In this document: one piece after another, positions 36,158-44,667 of the stretch | Position numbering within the stretch: the stretch's first letter is position 1 | Layout of the letters: every line of letters starts with the position of its first letter | Origin: Mycobacterium sp. IDR2000157661 | Lineage (GTDB): Bacteria; Actinomycetota; Actinomycetes; Mycobacteriales; Mycobacteriaceae | DNA length: 64,000 nucleotides | Direction: 5' to 3' | Assembly (NCBI RefSeq): GCF_022317005.1 | Contig: NZ_CP081006.1 | Coordinates: forward strand, 2,418,001 to 2,482,000 | Position numbers and translations under genes: made by a program | Notes under the pieces: generated by a model | Database searches by the model: none | The model's input: only the letters and a program-made list of their open reading frames with translations | Told to the model about the DNA's origin: nothing

Positions 36158-37615
36158 TCAGAGCCGTTCCCGCAGGGCACGTTTGAGCACCTTGCCGTAG
36201 CTGTTCTTGGGCAGCTCGTCGATGAACTCGTAGCGCTTGGGCCGTTTGAACCGGGCGATTCGGTCCAACAGGTAATCGTCCAACTCGGCGGCCGACGCCT
36301 CGCCGACGATGAACGCCACCACCACCTCGCCCCACTCCTCGTCGGGTGCGCCGACCACGCCGGCCTCGACGACGCCGGGATGCTCGAGCAGCACCTCTTC
36401 GACCTCTCGCGGGTAGATGTTGCTGCCGCCGCTGATCACCACGTCCTTCGACCGGTCGCGCAGGGTCAGGTAACCGCGAGCGTCGAACGAACCCATATCG
36501 CCGGTGCGCAGCCAGCCGTCCTGCAGCGTGGCCGCCGTCGCCTCCGGGTTCTCCCAGTAACCGGACATGACAACATCTCCGCGGCAAACGATCTCACCGA
36601 TCTCACCGACAGCGGCCGACGTGCCGTCCGCGCGGAGCACGGCCACGTCGACCCCGGAGCGGGCATAGCCGACCGAGCCCAGAACCGTGTCGTCGGTGTC
36701 GATGTGGTCGGCGCGACGCAGGCCGGTGATCGTCATGGGCGCCTCGCCCTGGCCGTACAACTGGACGAAGACGGAGCCGAAGGCGGCCATCGCCTTCTTC
36801 AGGCTGTCGACGTACATCGGTCCGCCGCCGTAGACGATGGTGCGCAGGTTGCGCGGGCAGGCCCGGTCCGTCTGCACCAGTCGCTGCACCATCGTCGGCG
36901 CCAGGAACGCGCTGCAGCCGGGATGGGTTTCGCACAGGTCGAGGAACTCGTCCGGATCAAAGGCACCCGATTCGGGGACCACCTGCCGCGCCGCCCGAAG
37001 CACATACGGCGGAATGTAGAGGCCCGACCCGTGTGACATCGGCGCGCCGTGCACCAAACTGCAGTCCTCGTCCGGGTCGTCGAAGTCCGCGAGGTGTGCC
37101 ACCGTCATCGCCATCAGGTTGCGGTGTGACAGCATCGCGCCCTTGGATCGGCCGGTGGTGCCGCTGGTGTAGAACAGCCACGCCAACCGCTCCGGTTCGG
37201 TCACCGGCGGTGTCACCGGCGTGGCGGTGAAACGCGCTGAGTAGCCGTCGCTTCCGATGGTCTCGATAGGAGTCGACGTCTCCGGTCTCAGCGCTTCGGC
37301 GATGGTCGGCGACGCGAACACCCGTGCGGCGCCGGAGTCGTCGAGGATCTGTACCATCTCGCGCGGGTGCAGTTTGTAGTTGATCGGCACGTAGACGCAT
37401 TCGGCCGCCCAGACGGCGAACATCACCTCGATGACAGCGGGGCTGTTCTCGCTCGCGATGGCGATCCGGGTGCCCGGCTCGCCCAGCGACGCGGCCAGAC
37501 GCAACGCTCGCTCGCGCAGTTCACCCCACGTATACAGCTGTCGTTCACCGAGATACACGGCGCCACGGTCGTGGAAGCGACGGGCCGCCTGGTCGAGCAG
37601 CGCGAACAGGTTCAC
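36158..37615 (-). CDS. Acyl-CoA synthetase (AMP-forming), last gene of leftward operon
   Basis: This 485-residue adenylating enzyme carries FYTSGTTGRSKGAMLSHRN (P-loop), YGQGEAPMT, RTGDMGSFDARGYLTLRDRS, GGSNIYPREVEEVL and the catalytic Lys in PKNSYGKVLKRALRERL. It would activate a carboxylic acid to its CoA thioester. The GTG start at 37615 overlaps the TGA of the upstream SDR (GTGA), so translation is coupled. It is the distal gene of the SMP-30/GntR operon. The acid is unknown; it should be an intermediate of the island's pathway. Confidence 0.87.
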   Translation of the reverse strand: MNLFALLDQAARRFHDRGAVYLGERQLYTWGELRERALRLAASLGEPGTRIAIASENSPAVIEVMFAVWAAECVYVPINYKLHPREMVQILDDSGAARVFASPTIAEALRPETSTPIETIGSDGYSARFTATPVTPPVTEPERLAWLFYTSGTTGRSKGAMLSHRNLMAMTVAHLADFDDPDEDCSLVHGAPMSHGSGLYIPPYVLRAARQVVPESGAFDPDEFLDLCETHPGCSAFLAPTMVQRLVQTDRACPRNLRTIVYGGGPMYVDSLKKAMAAFGSVFVQLYGQGEAPMTITGLRRADHIDTDDTVLGSVGYARSGVDVAVLRADGTSAAVGEIGEIVCRGDVVMSGYWENPEATAATLQDGWLRTGDMGSFDARGYLTLRDRSKDVVISGGSNIYPREVEEVLLEHPGVVEAGVVGAPDEEWGEVVVAFIVGEASAAELDDYLLDRIARFKRPKRYEFIDELPKNSYGKVLKRALRERL

Positions 37616-38385
37616 CGCGGCACCCAGTCGGAGTTCAGCGCGAAGTCCGACAGGTACTTCGTCGAGGTCCAGCCGCCGTCGACCACGATCTCCTGCCCGT
37701 TGATGAAGCTCGCACCGTCCGAACACAGGAATGCCACCGTGCTCGCGATGTCGTTCACCTCACCCAGTCGCGGGTACGGCGTCATCTCGGTGTTGATCTT
37801 GCGGAACCGTTCGTCGTCCAGGCGTGTCGCCACCATCGGCGTCAGCGTGACACCGGGAGCCACGGCGTTGCACCGGATACCCTGTGGTCCGTACTGACAG
37901 GCGATGTGTCTGGTAAGCGACGTCAGACCGCCCTTGGCCGCCGAGTACGCCCCGCCGCGCAACCCGCCCACCACGGCGAAAGTGGAAGTGATGTTGATGA
38001 TGGCCGATCCCGGGCGCATGTGTGGGATCACCTCGCGGGCAAGCCGGAACGGCGCCCGCAGCATCAGCCCCAAGAAATAGTCCAGAGACTCGTCGTCGGT
38101 TTCGTGCAACGGTTTGGGGCTGCCGACGCCTGCGTTGTTGATCAGGAAGTCGATGCGGCCCCACCGGTCCACCGCGGTCTGCGCGATTCGTTGCGGCCCA
38201 TCATCTGCGGTCAGGTCTACGGCCAAAGTCGCCACCCGAGACGGATCGTCGATCGCCTTCGCCAGATCCGCCAACCGCTCCTCGTCTCGGCCGGTACCGA
38301 GCACCGCCATACCCGCTTCGGCCAGCGTCGTCGCGCATCCGAACCCGATGCCGCTGCTCGCGCCCGTCACGATTGCAACCTGCAT
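37612..38385 (-). CDS. Short-chain dehydrogenase/reductase
   Basis: This 257-residue SDR has a cofactor motif AIVTGASSGIGFGCA, NNAGVGSPKP, catalytic Ser in INITSTFAVVG, Tyr-x3-Lys in GGAYSAAKGGLTSLT, then PGVTLTPMV and the C-terminal FINGQEIVVDGGWTSTKYL. A classical SDR with an oxidised or reduced alcohol/ketone substrate. The ATG at 38385 is one base after the stop of the upstream ligase; a GTG at 38394 would overlap it. It lies between two acyl-CoA synthetase genes, so it probably acts on a CoA ester or a precursor acid of the same pathway. Confidence 0.87.
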   Translation of the reverse strand: MQVAIVTGASSGIGFGCATTLAEAGMAVLGTGRDEERLADLAKAIDDPSRVATLAVDLTADDGPQRIAQTAVDRWGRIDFLINNAGVGSPKPLHETDDESLDYFLGLMLRAPFRLAREVIPHMRPGSAIINITSTFAVVGGLRGGAYSAAKGGLTSLTRHIACQYGPQGIRCNAVAPGVTLTPMVATRLDDERFRKINTEMTPYPRLGEVNDIASTVAFLCSDGASFINGQEIVVDGGWTSTKYLSDFALNSDWVPR

Positions 38386-38386
38386 A

Positions 38387-39940
38387 TCAGCCACCCGCTT
38401 CACTCAGTGCCGCTCTGATCCGGTGCTTGAGCACTTTCCCGGCATCGTTCTTGGGCAACGAGTCCCAGACCTCGACCCGCTCCGGCGCCTTGAACCGCGC
38501 GACGCCGTGCTCCTGCAGCAGCGCGCGCATCGCGGGCACATCGGGTGCGGGCCGGTCGGAGGCCACGATGACGGCGCACGCACGTTCACCGGTCCGCTGG
38601 TCGGGTACGCCGACCACCGCGATCTCGGCGATGCCGGGATGCCCGATGAGGATGTCCTCGATTTCCTTGGGGGAGATGTTCTCGCCGTTGCGGATGATGA
38701 TGTCCTTGGCTCGGCCGGTGACCACGAGGTGGTCATCGACCCAGCGGCCGAGATCGCCGGTGCAGAAGAAGCCTTGGTCGTCGAACGACGCGGTCTCGTC
38801 GCCCGGATGCAGGTATCCGACGAGCATCTGCGGCCCCTTGGCGCGGATCTCCCCGTCCACCAGCCTGACGTCGGCGATACCCGGTCTGCCGTCGGTGTCG
38901 GCGGCGCGGTCGGCGTCGTCCAGCGCGCCGATGGTCGTCACCGGCACTTCCGTCGATCCGTAGACCCGTGACACCGCCGCCTTCTCGAAGTAGCCTGCGG
39001 CCCTGCGGATCAGCGAGGACGGCACGGAAGCGCCGCCGCAGATGAACACCTTGAGATCCGGCAGGCGGGAGCCGGCGTGCTCGGCCGCTGCGAGCAGGCC
39101 GTCGAGGAACGGCGTCGCCCCTGCCATGTGGGTGGCATGCTCGGTGAGCATCAACGACACTGCGGCGCCGGGGTCCCACCGATCCATCAGCACCGCGGTG
39201 CTGCCCAGCAGCAGAGGGCATTCGAACGCGTAGATCGAGCCGCCGATGTGGGCGATCGGCGACGGCACCAGGAATGTGTCCCCGGGTGCGACATGCCAGT
39301 GATCGCCGATCTGGCGGATCAGCGCGTGGATCGAGTTGTGCGTGTGCAGAACTCCTTTCGGCCGACCCGTCGTGCCGGAGGTGTAGAGGATCATCCGCAC
39401 CGAGTCGGCGTTCAGAACCGGCAGCACCGCGGTCGTGCCACCGGTGAGCATCGAGTCGTAGCGGGTGTGGGCGCCCGCCCCGCCGCGTACCACCACGACT
39501 TCTGGTGGTGACGCCATGGCGGCGGTGACCCGGCGCAGCATCGCGGCGTAGTCGTGGCCGCCGAACGTCGACGGCACGAAGATCGCCCGGCAGTCGGCGT
39601 CGGAGAGGATGAACTTCAGCTCGTGATCGCGCAGGGACGGCAGGATGGGGTTCACCACCATGCCGGCCAGCGTCGCGCCGAGGTAGATCACCGCGGCCTC
39701 GTGCCAATTGGGCAGCATGAAGGACACCACGCTGCCCGCGGGCATCCGGGACATCAACGCCCGCGCCAGCACCACCGCGCCGTCGTGCAGCGTCCGGCAG
39801 TCGAGCCGAACATCGCTGTCCACCAGCACTATTCGATCCGGCGCCGACTGCGCGGCGTCGCGCAGCGCGTCGGCCAGCGTCCCCGACACCCACAGCCCGC
39901 GGCGGTAGGCGTCGGCGGCGCGGACCTCGTCGACCCGCAC
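38387..39940 (-). CDS. Acyl-CoA synthetase (AMP-forming)
   Basis: This 517-residue ANL-superfamily ligase has ILYTSGTTGRPKGVLHTHNS, YGSTEVPVTTIGALDDADRA, TGDLGRWVDDHLVVTGRAKD, RNGENISPKEIEDILIGHPG and the catalytic Lys in PKNDAGKVLKHRIR. It resembles cyclohexanecarboxylate- and medium-chain acyl-CoA ligases more than fatty acid FadD enzymes, but that is an impression. The GTG start at 39940 is two bases from the GntR stop codon. It is a second ligase in the same operon, which suggests two different acids are activated. Confidence 0.87.
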   Translation of the reverse strand: MRVDEVRAADAYRRGLWVSGTLADALRDAAQSAPDRIVLVDSDVRLDCRTLHDGAVVLARALMSRMPAGSVVSFMLPNWHEAAVIYLGATLAGMVVNPILPSLRDHELKFILSDADCRAIFVPSTFGGHDYAAMLRRVTAAMASPPEVVVVRGGAGAHTRYDSMLTGGTTAVLPVLNADSVRMILYTSGTTGRPKGVLHTHNSIHALIRQIGDHWHVAPGDTFLVPSPIAHIGGSIYAFECPLLLGSTAVLMDRWDPGAAVSLMLTEHATHMAGATPFLDGLLAAAEHAGSRLPDLKVFICGGASVPSSLIRRAAGYFEKAAVSRVYGSTEVPVTTIGALDDADRAADTDGRPGIADVRLVDGEIRAKGPQMLVGYLHPGDETASFDDQGFFCTGDLGRWVDDHLVVTGRAKDIIIRNGENISPKEIEDILIGHPGIAEIAVVGVPDQRTGERACAVIVASDRPAPDVPAMRALLQEHGVARFKAPERVEVWDSLPKNDAGKVLKHRIRAALSEAGG

Positions 39941-39942
39941 GG

Positions 39943-40680
39943 TCAGCCCTTCACCCGACGCATGGTCATCGAGTGCCGGTAGCGCGACGACGGATGCGTG
40001 TTGATGGTGACCTGAGCGATCTCGCCGTCGGAGGTGGTATAGGTCCGCCTCATCTCCAGGGCGGCGCTGCCTGCGTCGACTTTCAGGGCCTCGGCAAGCT
40101 CACCGGAAGCAGAGATCGCCGAAATCTCCTGGTGCACCTCGACGACGCTGACGCCGAACAGGTCCTCGATCAGCGGGAATATCGGTCCGGAGTGGCGCTG
40201 CAGCAACCGGCCGACGGCGGCGAACGCGCGGTTGATGTAGTACTCCGTGGTGCAGACCGCGGCATCGCTGTCCTCGCTCTGCCGGTGCCCGCGCACGGCC
40301 AGCCACTGCGAGCCGATCTCCAGGCCGGTGCGCGCAGCGAGTGCAGCATCGACGGCGACCATCGCGTTGTACTCGATGGTCAGCTGGGCGCCCGACGCGA
40401 ACGCCAGCAGGTCGTTGATCGAGACCACGTCCTGCACATAGGAGTTGGCGGCGGGCCGCGGCACCACCAGGGTGCCCGCGCGGGGACGCGACGCGATGAG
40501 GTTGTCGTCGCGCAGGCGGCGCAACGCCTCGCGCACCGTGTATCGGCTGACCTCGAACCGCTCGCACAGCTGCTGCTCGGTGGGCAGCTGGGACCCCACC
40601 GGAAACACCCCGTCGACGATCTCCTTGCGCAGGGTGCGTGCCACCTGCAGGTAGCGGTGATCGGTCGGGCTGACGGTCAT
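39943..40680 (-). CDS. GntR family regulator with UTRA ligand domain (HutC subfamily)
   Basis: This 245-residue regulator has a winged helix at about residues 8-75 (EIVDGVFPVGSQLPTEQQLC, then VSRYTVREALRRLRDD) and a UTRA ligand-binding domain from about residue 95 to 238 (TTEYYINRAFAAV, FGVSVVEVHQEISAISAS, EMRRTYTTSDGE). UTRA proteins sense small molecules and bind GTC-N2-GAC-type palindromes; two such sites flank the divergent promoter region at 42282-42419. Its ATG overlaps the SMP-30 gene stop (ATGA). It is the most likely local regulator of the island. Confidence 0.87.
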   Translation of the reverse strand: MTVSPTDHRYLQVARTLRKEIVDGVFPVGSQLPTEQQLCERFEVSRYTVREALRRLRDDNLIASRPRAGTLVVPRPAANSYVQDVVSINDLLAFASGAQLTIEYNAMVAVDAALAARTGLEIGSQWLAVRGHRQSEDSDAAVCTTEYYINRAFAAVGRLLQRHSGPIFPLIEDLFGVSVVEVHQEISAISASGELAEALKVDAGSAALEMRRTYTTSDGEIAQVTINTHPSSRYRHSMTMRRVKG

Positions 40681-42281
40681 GATCGTCGTAGCGCCAGCAC
40701 GCTGCCCTCGCCGTCGGCAGACACGTACACGGTGGCGTCCCTGCCGACGGTGATGCCTGCGAACGGGCCCTGCGGACCGGAGAACGGCGGCATTCCCTTG
40801 AGCGGCTTGGGCTCCACACCGGGCGGGGGACCGACGGGCAACCCGGCGGCGATGGTGTCGCGCGCCCCGGTGTTCAGGTCGACCGCGACGACCTCCTTGG
40901 CGCCGGCGTCGACGATGTACAGCACGCCGTCTGCGACCGCGATGCCCTGCGGGCGCTGCAGTTCGTTGACCACGGTTTCGGTGCCGCCGGCGAGACCTAC
41001 GACGCGCCCGGCACCCGACTCGGCCACCAGCGGACCGCCCGGCCCGAATGCGACGCCGACCGGGTCGCGCAACTCCGAGGCCAGCAGCTCGGAATGGCCG
41101 GAACGCAGCGAGTGCACCCGGCCGGTGCCGAGTTCGGCGAACACGATCTCGTCATCGGGCCCGATCGCGACACCGTAGAGCTGGTCGAATCCATCGGCCA
41201 GGTAATCGGTTTCGCCGTCAGCCGGCCGGTAGCGGGCGATCTGACCGCCCGACGTCGCGACGATCCAGGCCCCGTCCCCCGCCGGCGCCAGCCCGCGCAG
41301 GAACCCCGGGTACCCAGGGGTGAACAGCATCCCGACGGTCTGCAGCGAGCCACTGGGACCGACCGCATAGAAGTAGGTCCCGTCGGCGACGTGGAGGGCG
41401 CCGTCGTCGCTCACCGCCAGATCCAGCGGCCAGTTCAAGCCGCCCGCCAGCACGGTGCGGGTCTCACCACCAGCCAGTATCTCCGTGATCTCACCTGTGA
41501 AGTTGGACACGAACAGCCGCTCACCGACGAAGGCCAGGTTGTCCAGGCCCGGATTCAGCTGCGCCAGAAGAGTTTTGTCGCCGGTACGTGGGTCGATCCG
41601 TAGCACCTGCCCACTGGCCACCTGAGTCGACACCAGATGACCCTGCGCATCGAACTTCACCGCGTCGGGCACTCCGAGGTCCCCGGTCACCCGCTCGGGT
41701 TCACCGCCCGCCGGGTCGATGCGCCATATCTCGTTCGCCGTCATCAGCGGGAAATACAGCAACCCGTCGGGACCGACTTCCATCGCATTCGGCGATGGCA
41801 GGTTCTCCGCCAGCATCCGCATCGCGCCGCTGCTGGAGTCCAACTCCATCAACCGGCCGCCGTCACGGCACTCGTTGACGAACAACCGGTCCTGGTGGAC
41901 GGTGATGCCGTTGGCGCAGGGCAGGTCGTCGCGCAGCACGCGGGTCCGGCCGGCGGCCTCGCGCACGCTCACCCGCCCGTCCATCACCTCGGTGGCGTAC
42001 ATGTTGCCCGCCCCGTCGAATGCGACGTCGTCCGGCGCGATGATGTCGCCACCCTTGGGGCTCACCGTGTCGAGGGTTCCGCTGCCCAGGTCCAGGGCGC
42101 TGATCTGGCTGCCGGTGACCTGCGCGACGTAGATTCGGCCGTCGGGGCCGGTGCGCAGGCCGTTCGCGCCGAACAGGCGACTCGGCGCGGTCAGGCGTTC
42201 GAGCCGCCAGCCCTTGGCGACGGTCGGATCCGGCCCCGGATAGCGGGTCAGCGGCTGCGACCCCGTCGCGGACTGCGTCAT
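40677..42281 (-). CDS. SMP-30/NHL-type beta-propeller protein, possible lactonase
   Basis: This 534-residue protein is built of repeated blades such as NGLRTGPDGRIYVAQV, PDDVAFDGAGNMYATEV, NGITVHQDRLFVNEC and PNAMEVGPDGLLYFPL, as in SMP-30/gluconolactonase and NHL propellers. It has about twice the length of a single six-bladed lactonase, so it holds two propellers or a larger one. SMP-30 enzymes open lactones using a metal. No signal peptide is seen. The ATG at 42281 has GAGG upstream; a TTG at 42299 is an alternative. As first gene of the operon opposite a Baeyer-Villiger gene it fits lactone hydrolysis, but this is inference. Confidence 0.72.
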   Translation of the reverse strand: MTQSATGSQPLTRYPGPDPTVAKGWRLERLTAPSRLFGANGLRTGPDGRIYVAQVTGSQISALDLGSGTLDTVSPKGGDIIAPDDVAFDGAGNMYATEVMDGRVSVREAAGRTRVLRDDLPCANGITVHQDRLFVNECRDGGRLMELDSSSGAMRMLAENLPSPNAMEVGPDGLLYFPLMTANEIWRIDPAGGEPERVTGDLGVPDAVKFDAQGHLVSTQVASGQVLRIDPRTGDKTLLAQLNPGLDNLAFVGERLFVSNFTGEITEILAGGETRTVLAGGLNWPLDLAVSDDGALHVADGTYFYAVGPSGSLQTVGMLFTPGYPGFLRGLAPAGDGAWIVATSGGQIARYRPADGETDYLADGFDQLYGVAIGPDDEIVFAELGTGRVHSLRSGHSELLASELRDPVGVAFGPGGPLVAESGAGRVVGLAGGTETVVNELQRPQGIAVADGVLYIVDAGAKEVVAVDLNTGARDTIAAGLPVGPPPGVEPKPLKGMPPFSGPQGPFAGITVGRDATVYVSADGEGSVLALRRS

Positions 42282-42306
42282 GACCTCGGACGCTATCAAG
42301 CCGTTC

Positions 42307-42318
42307 TAGTCCAGACAA
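42307..42318. promoter_or_regulatory. Operator half of pair: TAGTCCAGACAA
   Basis: TAGTCCAGACAA is an imperfect copy (10 of 12) of the perfect palindrome at 42403-42414. Both keep GTCC and GACAA. It lies 26 bp upstream of the SMP-30 gene start, where it would cover the leftward promoter. Confidence 0.5.
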
Positions 42319-42373
42319 TAGTGTTGAGAACATGCCTCGCTGCCCTTGACTCTCGGATTCTTGCTGCGGAATA

Positions 42374-42396
42374 GTGTTCTGCAATATGCAGAGCAC
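42374..42396. promoter_or_regulatory. 23-bp inverted repeat in the divergent promoter
   Basis: Arms GTGTTCTGCA at 42374-42383 and TGCAGAGCAC at 42387-42396 are complementary at 9 of 10 positions around a 3-base centre. AATAGTGTT at 42370-42378 is a direct repeat of 42317-42325. The size and position suggest a second regulator (TetR-like or GntR-like) besides the GTC-N2-GAC sites. Confidence 0.55.
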
Positions 42397-42402
42397 GATA
42401 TG

Positions 42403-42414
42403 TTGTCCGGACAA
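42403..42414. promoter_or_regulatory. Perfect palindrome TTGTCCGGACAA
   Basis: TTGTCCGGACAA is a perfect 12-bp palindrome 5 bp before the GTG start of the rightward operon. It overlaps the likely -10 region (GACAAT at 42410-42415). The core GTC-N2-GAC equals that of known UTRA-type GntR sites (for example DasR), so the GntR protein of the leftward operon is the natural candidate to bind it. Confidence 0.6.
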
Positions 42415-42419
42415 TTAGC

Positions 42420-43265
42420 GTGGCGGATCCGTTGAGGCTGGACGGCCGCATCGTCGTGGTGTCGGGCGCCGGCGGTGGCGGGATCGGCACCACCGTGACC
42501 CGGATGGCCGGCGAGGCCGGCGCAACCGTGGTCGCGGTGAGTCGGTCGAAGGAGAACCTCGACGAGCATGTCGCGCCTCTGGCCGACGACGGCCTGTCGG
42601 TCGTCCCCGTGGCCGCCGACGCATCGACCGACGAGGGCATCGCGACCGTGCTGGACCGGGTGCGAGGCACCGACGGCGACCTCTACGGTCTGGTCAACGT
42701 CGCGGGAGGCGCCGCGCCTTCGACATGGATGCCCGCCACGCGCGTCACCCGTGAGGACTGGCGAGCGCTGTTCGCCGCCAACCTGGAGACGGCGTTCTTC
42801 ATGAGCCAGGCTGTCGCGACCGAGATACGCGGGCGCGGCAATCCGGGTTCGATCGTGTCGATCTCGTCGATCAGCGGCATGAACACCGCGCCGTTCCACA
42901 TCGCCTACGGAACCGCCAAGGCGGCGGTGGCGGCGATGACCCGGACGATGGCCGTGGAACTGGCGCTGGACAACATCCGCGTCAACGCCGTCGCGCCCGG
43001 CGTCACCGAGACCGCCGCATCACGCATGTACGTCGATGAGGATCCCGACCGCGACCGCACCGCGATCGCGATGGGCAGGCGCGGCCGCCCTGAGGAGCAG
43101 GCCGGCGCGATCCTGTTCCTGCTTTCGGACCTGTCGGGCTACATCACCGGGCAGACCCTGCTCGTCGACGGCGGGCTCAACCTCAAGTGGACGCACCTCG
43201 GCGCCGACAACACCTCCCTGTTCCTCAAGGACGAGACCTTCCGCGCCGCGATCAAGGAGATCTGA
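42420..43265 (+). CDS. Short-chain dehydrogenase/reductase, first gene of rightward operon
   Basis: This 281-residue classical SDR has VVVSGAGGGGIGTTV, NVAGGAAPSTW, catalytic Ser in VSISSISGMN, Tyr-x3-Lys in IAYGTAKAAVAAM and the C-terminal ITGQTLLVDGGLNLKWTHLG. The glycine-rich loop is longer than usual (GAGGGGIG). It should oxidise an alcohol with NAD(P). The GTG at 42420 is leaderless or nearly so relative to GACAAT. Its stop overlaps the Rieske gene ATG by one base (TGATG). It could oxidise the product of the Rieske enzyme to the ketone used by the Baeyer-Villiger enzyme, which is inference. Confidence 0.85.
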   Translation: MADPLRLDGRIVVVSGAGGGGIGTTVTRMAGEAGATVVAVSRSKENLDEHVAPLADDGLSVVPVAADASTDEGIATVLDRVRGTDGDLYGLVNVAGGAAPSTWMPATRVTREDWRALFAANLETAFFMSQAVATEIRGRGNPGSIVSISSISGMNTAPFHIAYGTAKAAVAAMTRTMAVELALDNIRVNAVAPGVTETAASRMYVDEDPDRDRTAIAMGRRGRPEEQAGAILFLLSDLSGYITGQTLLVDGGLNLKWTHLGADNTSLFLKDETFRAAIKEI

Positions 43266-44653
43266 TGACCGACATCGACAACAAGCCTGACGTCGAGGTT
43301 CCCGAGGAATTATCGGAACCGATGACCATCGACGTCGACGCCTACATCTCGCAGGACTACGCCCGCGCCGAGCGAGACAAGCTGTGGCGCAAGGTGTGGC
43401 AGCAGGTCGGCCGCGTCGAGGAACTGCCCGAGGTGGGCAGCTACCTCACCTACGACATCCTCGACGATTCCATCCTCGTGGTGCGGACCGGGCCCGGCCG
43501 ATCAGGGGAGGCGTTTGCCGCCCACCACAACGTGTGCATGCACCGAGGCCGCCGCCTGGTCGACACCCCGGCCGGGCAGAAGAACGCGGTCGGGCGGGCA
43601 CGCAAGTCGTTCATGTGTGGATTCCACGGTTGGACATACGGTTTGGACGGTGCGTGCACGCACATCCGTGAGCAGGACGACTGGAAGGGCGCGCTGACCC
43701 CGCAGAACACCCACCTGGTGCCGGTGCGGGTCGACACCTGGGGCGGCTGGCTGTTCATCAACATGGATCCCGACTGTGAACCGCTGGCCGACTACCTGTT
43801 CCCGGCGGCGAAGATCCTCGATCCGTTCGGTCTGGAGAACATGCGCTACAAGTGGCGCAAGTGGCTGTACTTCGACTGCAACTGGAAGGTCGCCATGGAG
43901 GCCTTCAACGAGACCTACCACGTGTTCACCACCCACCCCGAGTTCAACAGGTTCGGCGAGTTCAAGGGGTGGGCGAAGGCGCAGGGAAAGCACAGCAACA
44001 TCGGCTACGAGGCCCCGAAGAACATGGAGGCCACCAAGTCCAAGATCCGCCTCGGCACGGGGGCGGACCCGCGCATGTCCACCGCGGAAATGCAGGTGTA
44101 CACCATGGAGGAGACCAATTCCTCCACCACCGAGACGCTGGTGAACGCCGCCAAGCGGTTGGTCGACGAACTTCCCGAGGGCACGCCGCCCGACAAGGTG
44201 CTCGAGCACTGGCTGGCCTCGGCCCGCCGCGACGACGAGGCCCGCGGCGTGATCTGGCCGACCATCCCGGCCGACATCCTCGGCCAGGCAGGCACCGCGT
44301 GGCAGGTCTTCCCGAACTTCCAGATCGGCCAGGGTCTGACGGTTGCGCTGTGCTACAGCGCCCGTCCCCATCCCAGCTACGACCCGAACAAGTGCATCTT
44401 CGAGGTCGCCACCTATGAGCTGTTTCCCAAAGGGAAAGAGCCGCAGACAGAATGGCAGTACACGCCGGAGGACAGTTCCAACTGGCTGTCTGTGCTGCCG
44501 CAGGACTTCTCGAACATGGCCGCGGTGCAGCAGGGCATGAAGTCGCTCGGTTTCCCCGGCACCAAACCCAACCCGTACCGCGAGCGCAGCACCGTCAACC
44601 TCCACTACCAGTTGTCCAAGTACATGGGCACCGGCGAACCACGAGAGCTCTAG
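43265..44653 (+). CDS. Rieske non-heme iron oxygenase, catalytic alpha subunit
   Basis: This 462-residue protein has the Rieske [2Fe-2S] site at about residues 86-125: C-x-H in NVCMHRGRRL and C-x2-H in FMCGFHGWTY. The catalytic domain follows with the mononuclear iron motif MEAFNETYHVFTTHPEF (E-x2-H-x4-H; Glu where many ring-hydroxylating enzymes have Asp). Such motifs occur in carnitine/choline- and alkyl-type oxygenases. It would introduce a hydroxyl group into the substrate using O2 and electrons from a reductase. No dedicated ferredoxin or reductase gene lies in the operon, so an outside electron donor is needed. Confidence 0.88.
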   Translation: MTDIDNKPDVEVPEELSEPMTIDVDAYISQDYARAERDKLWRKVWQQVGRVEELPEVGSYLTYDILDDSILVVRTGPGRSGEAFAAHHNVCMHRGRRLVDTPAGQKNAVGRARKSFMCGFHGWTYGLDGACTHIREQDDWKGALTPQNTHLVPVRVDTWGGWLFINMDPDCEPLADYLFPAAKILDPFGLENMRYKWRKWLYFDCNWKVAMEAFNETYHVFTTHPEFNRFGEFKGWAKAQGKHSNIGYEAPKNMEATKSKIRLGTGADPRMSTAEMQVYTMEETNSSTTETLVNAAKRLVDELPEGTPPDKVLEHWLASARRDDEARGVIWPTIPADILGQAGTAWQVFPNFQIGQGLTVALCYSARPHPSYDPNKCIFEVATYELFPKGKEPQTEWQYTPEDSSNWLSVLPQDFSNMAAVQQGMKSLGFPGTKPNPYRERSTVNLHYQLSKYMGTGEPREL

Positions 44654-44667
44654 GAGTAACCGATCCG

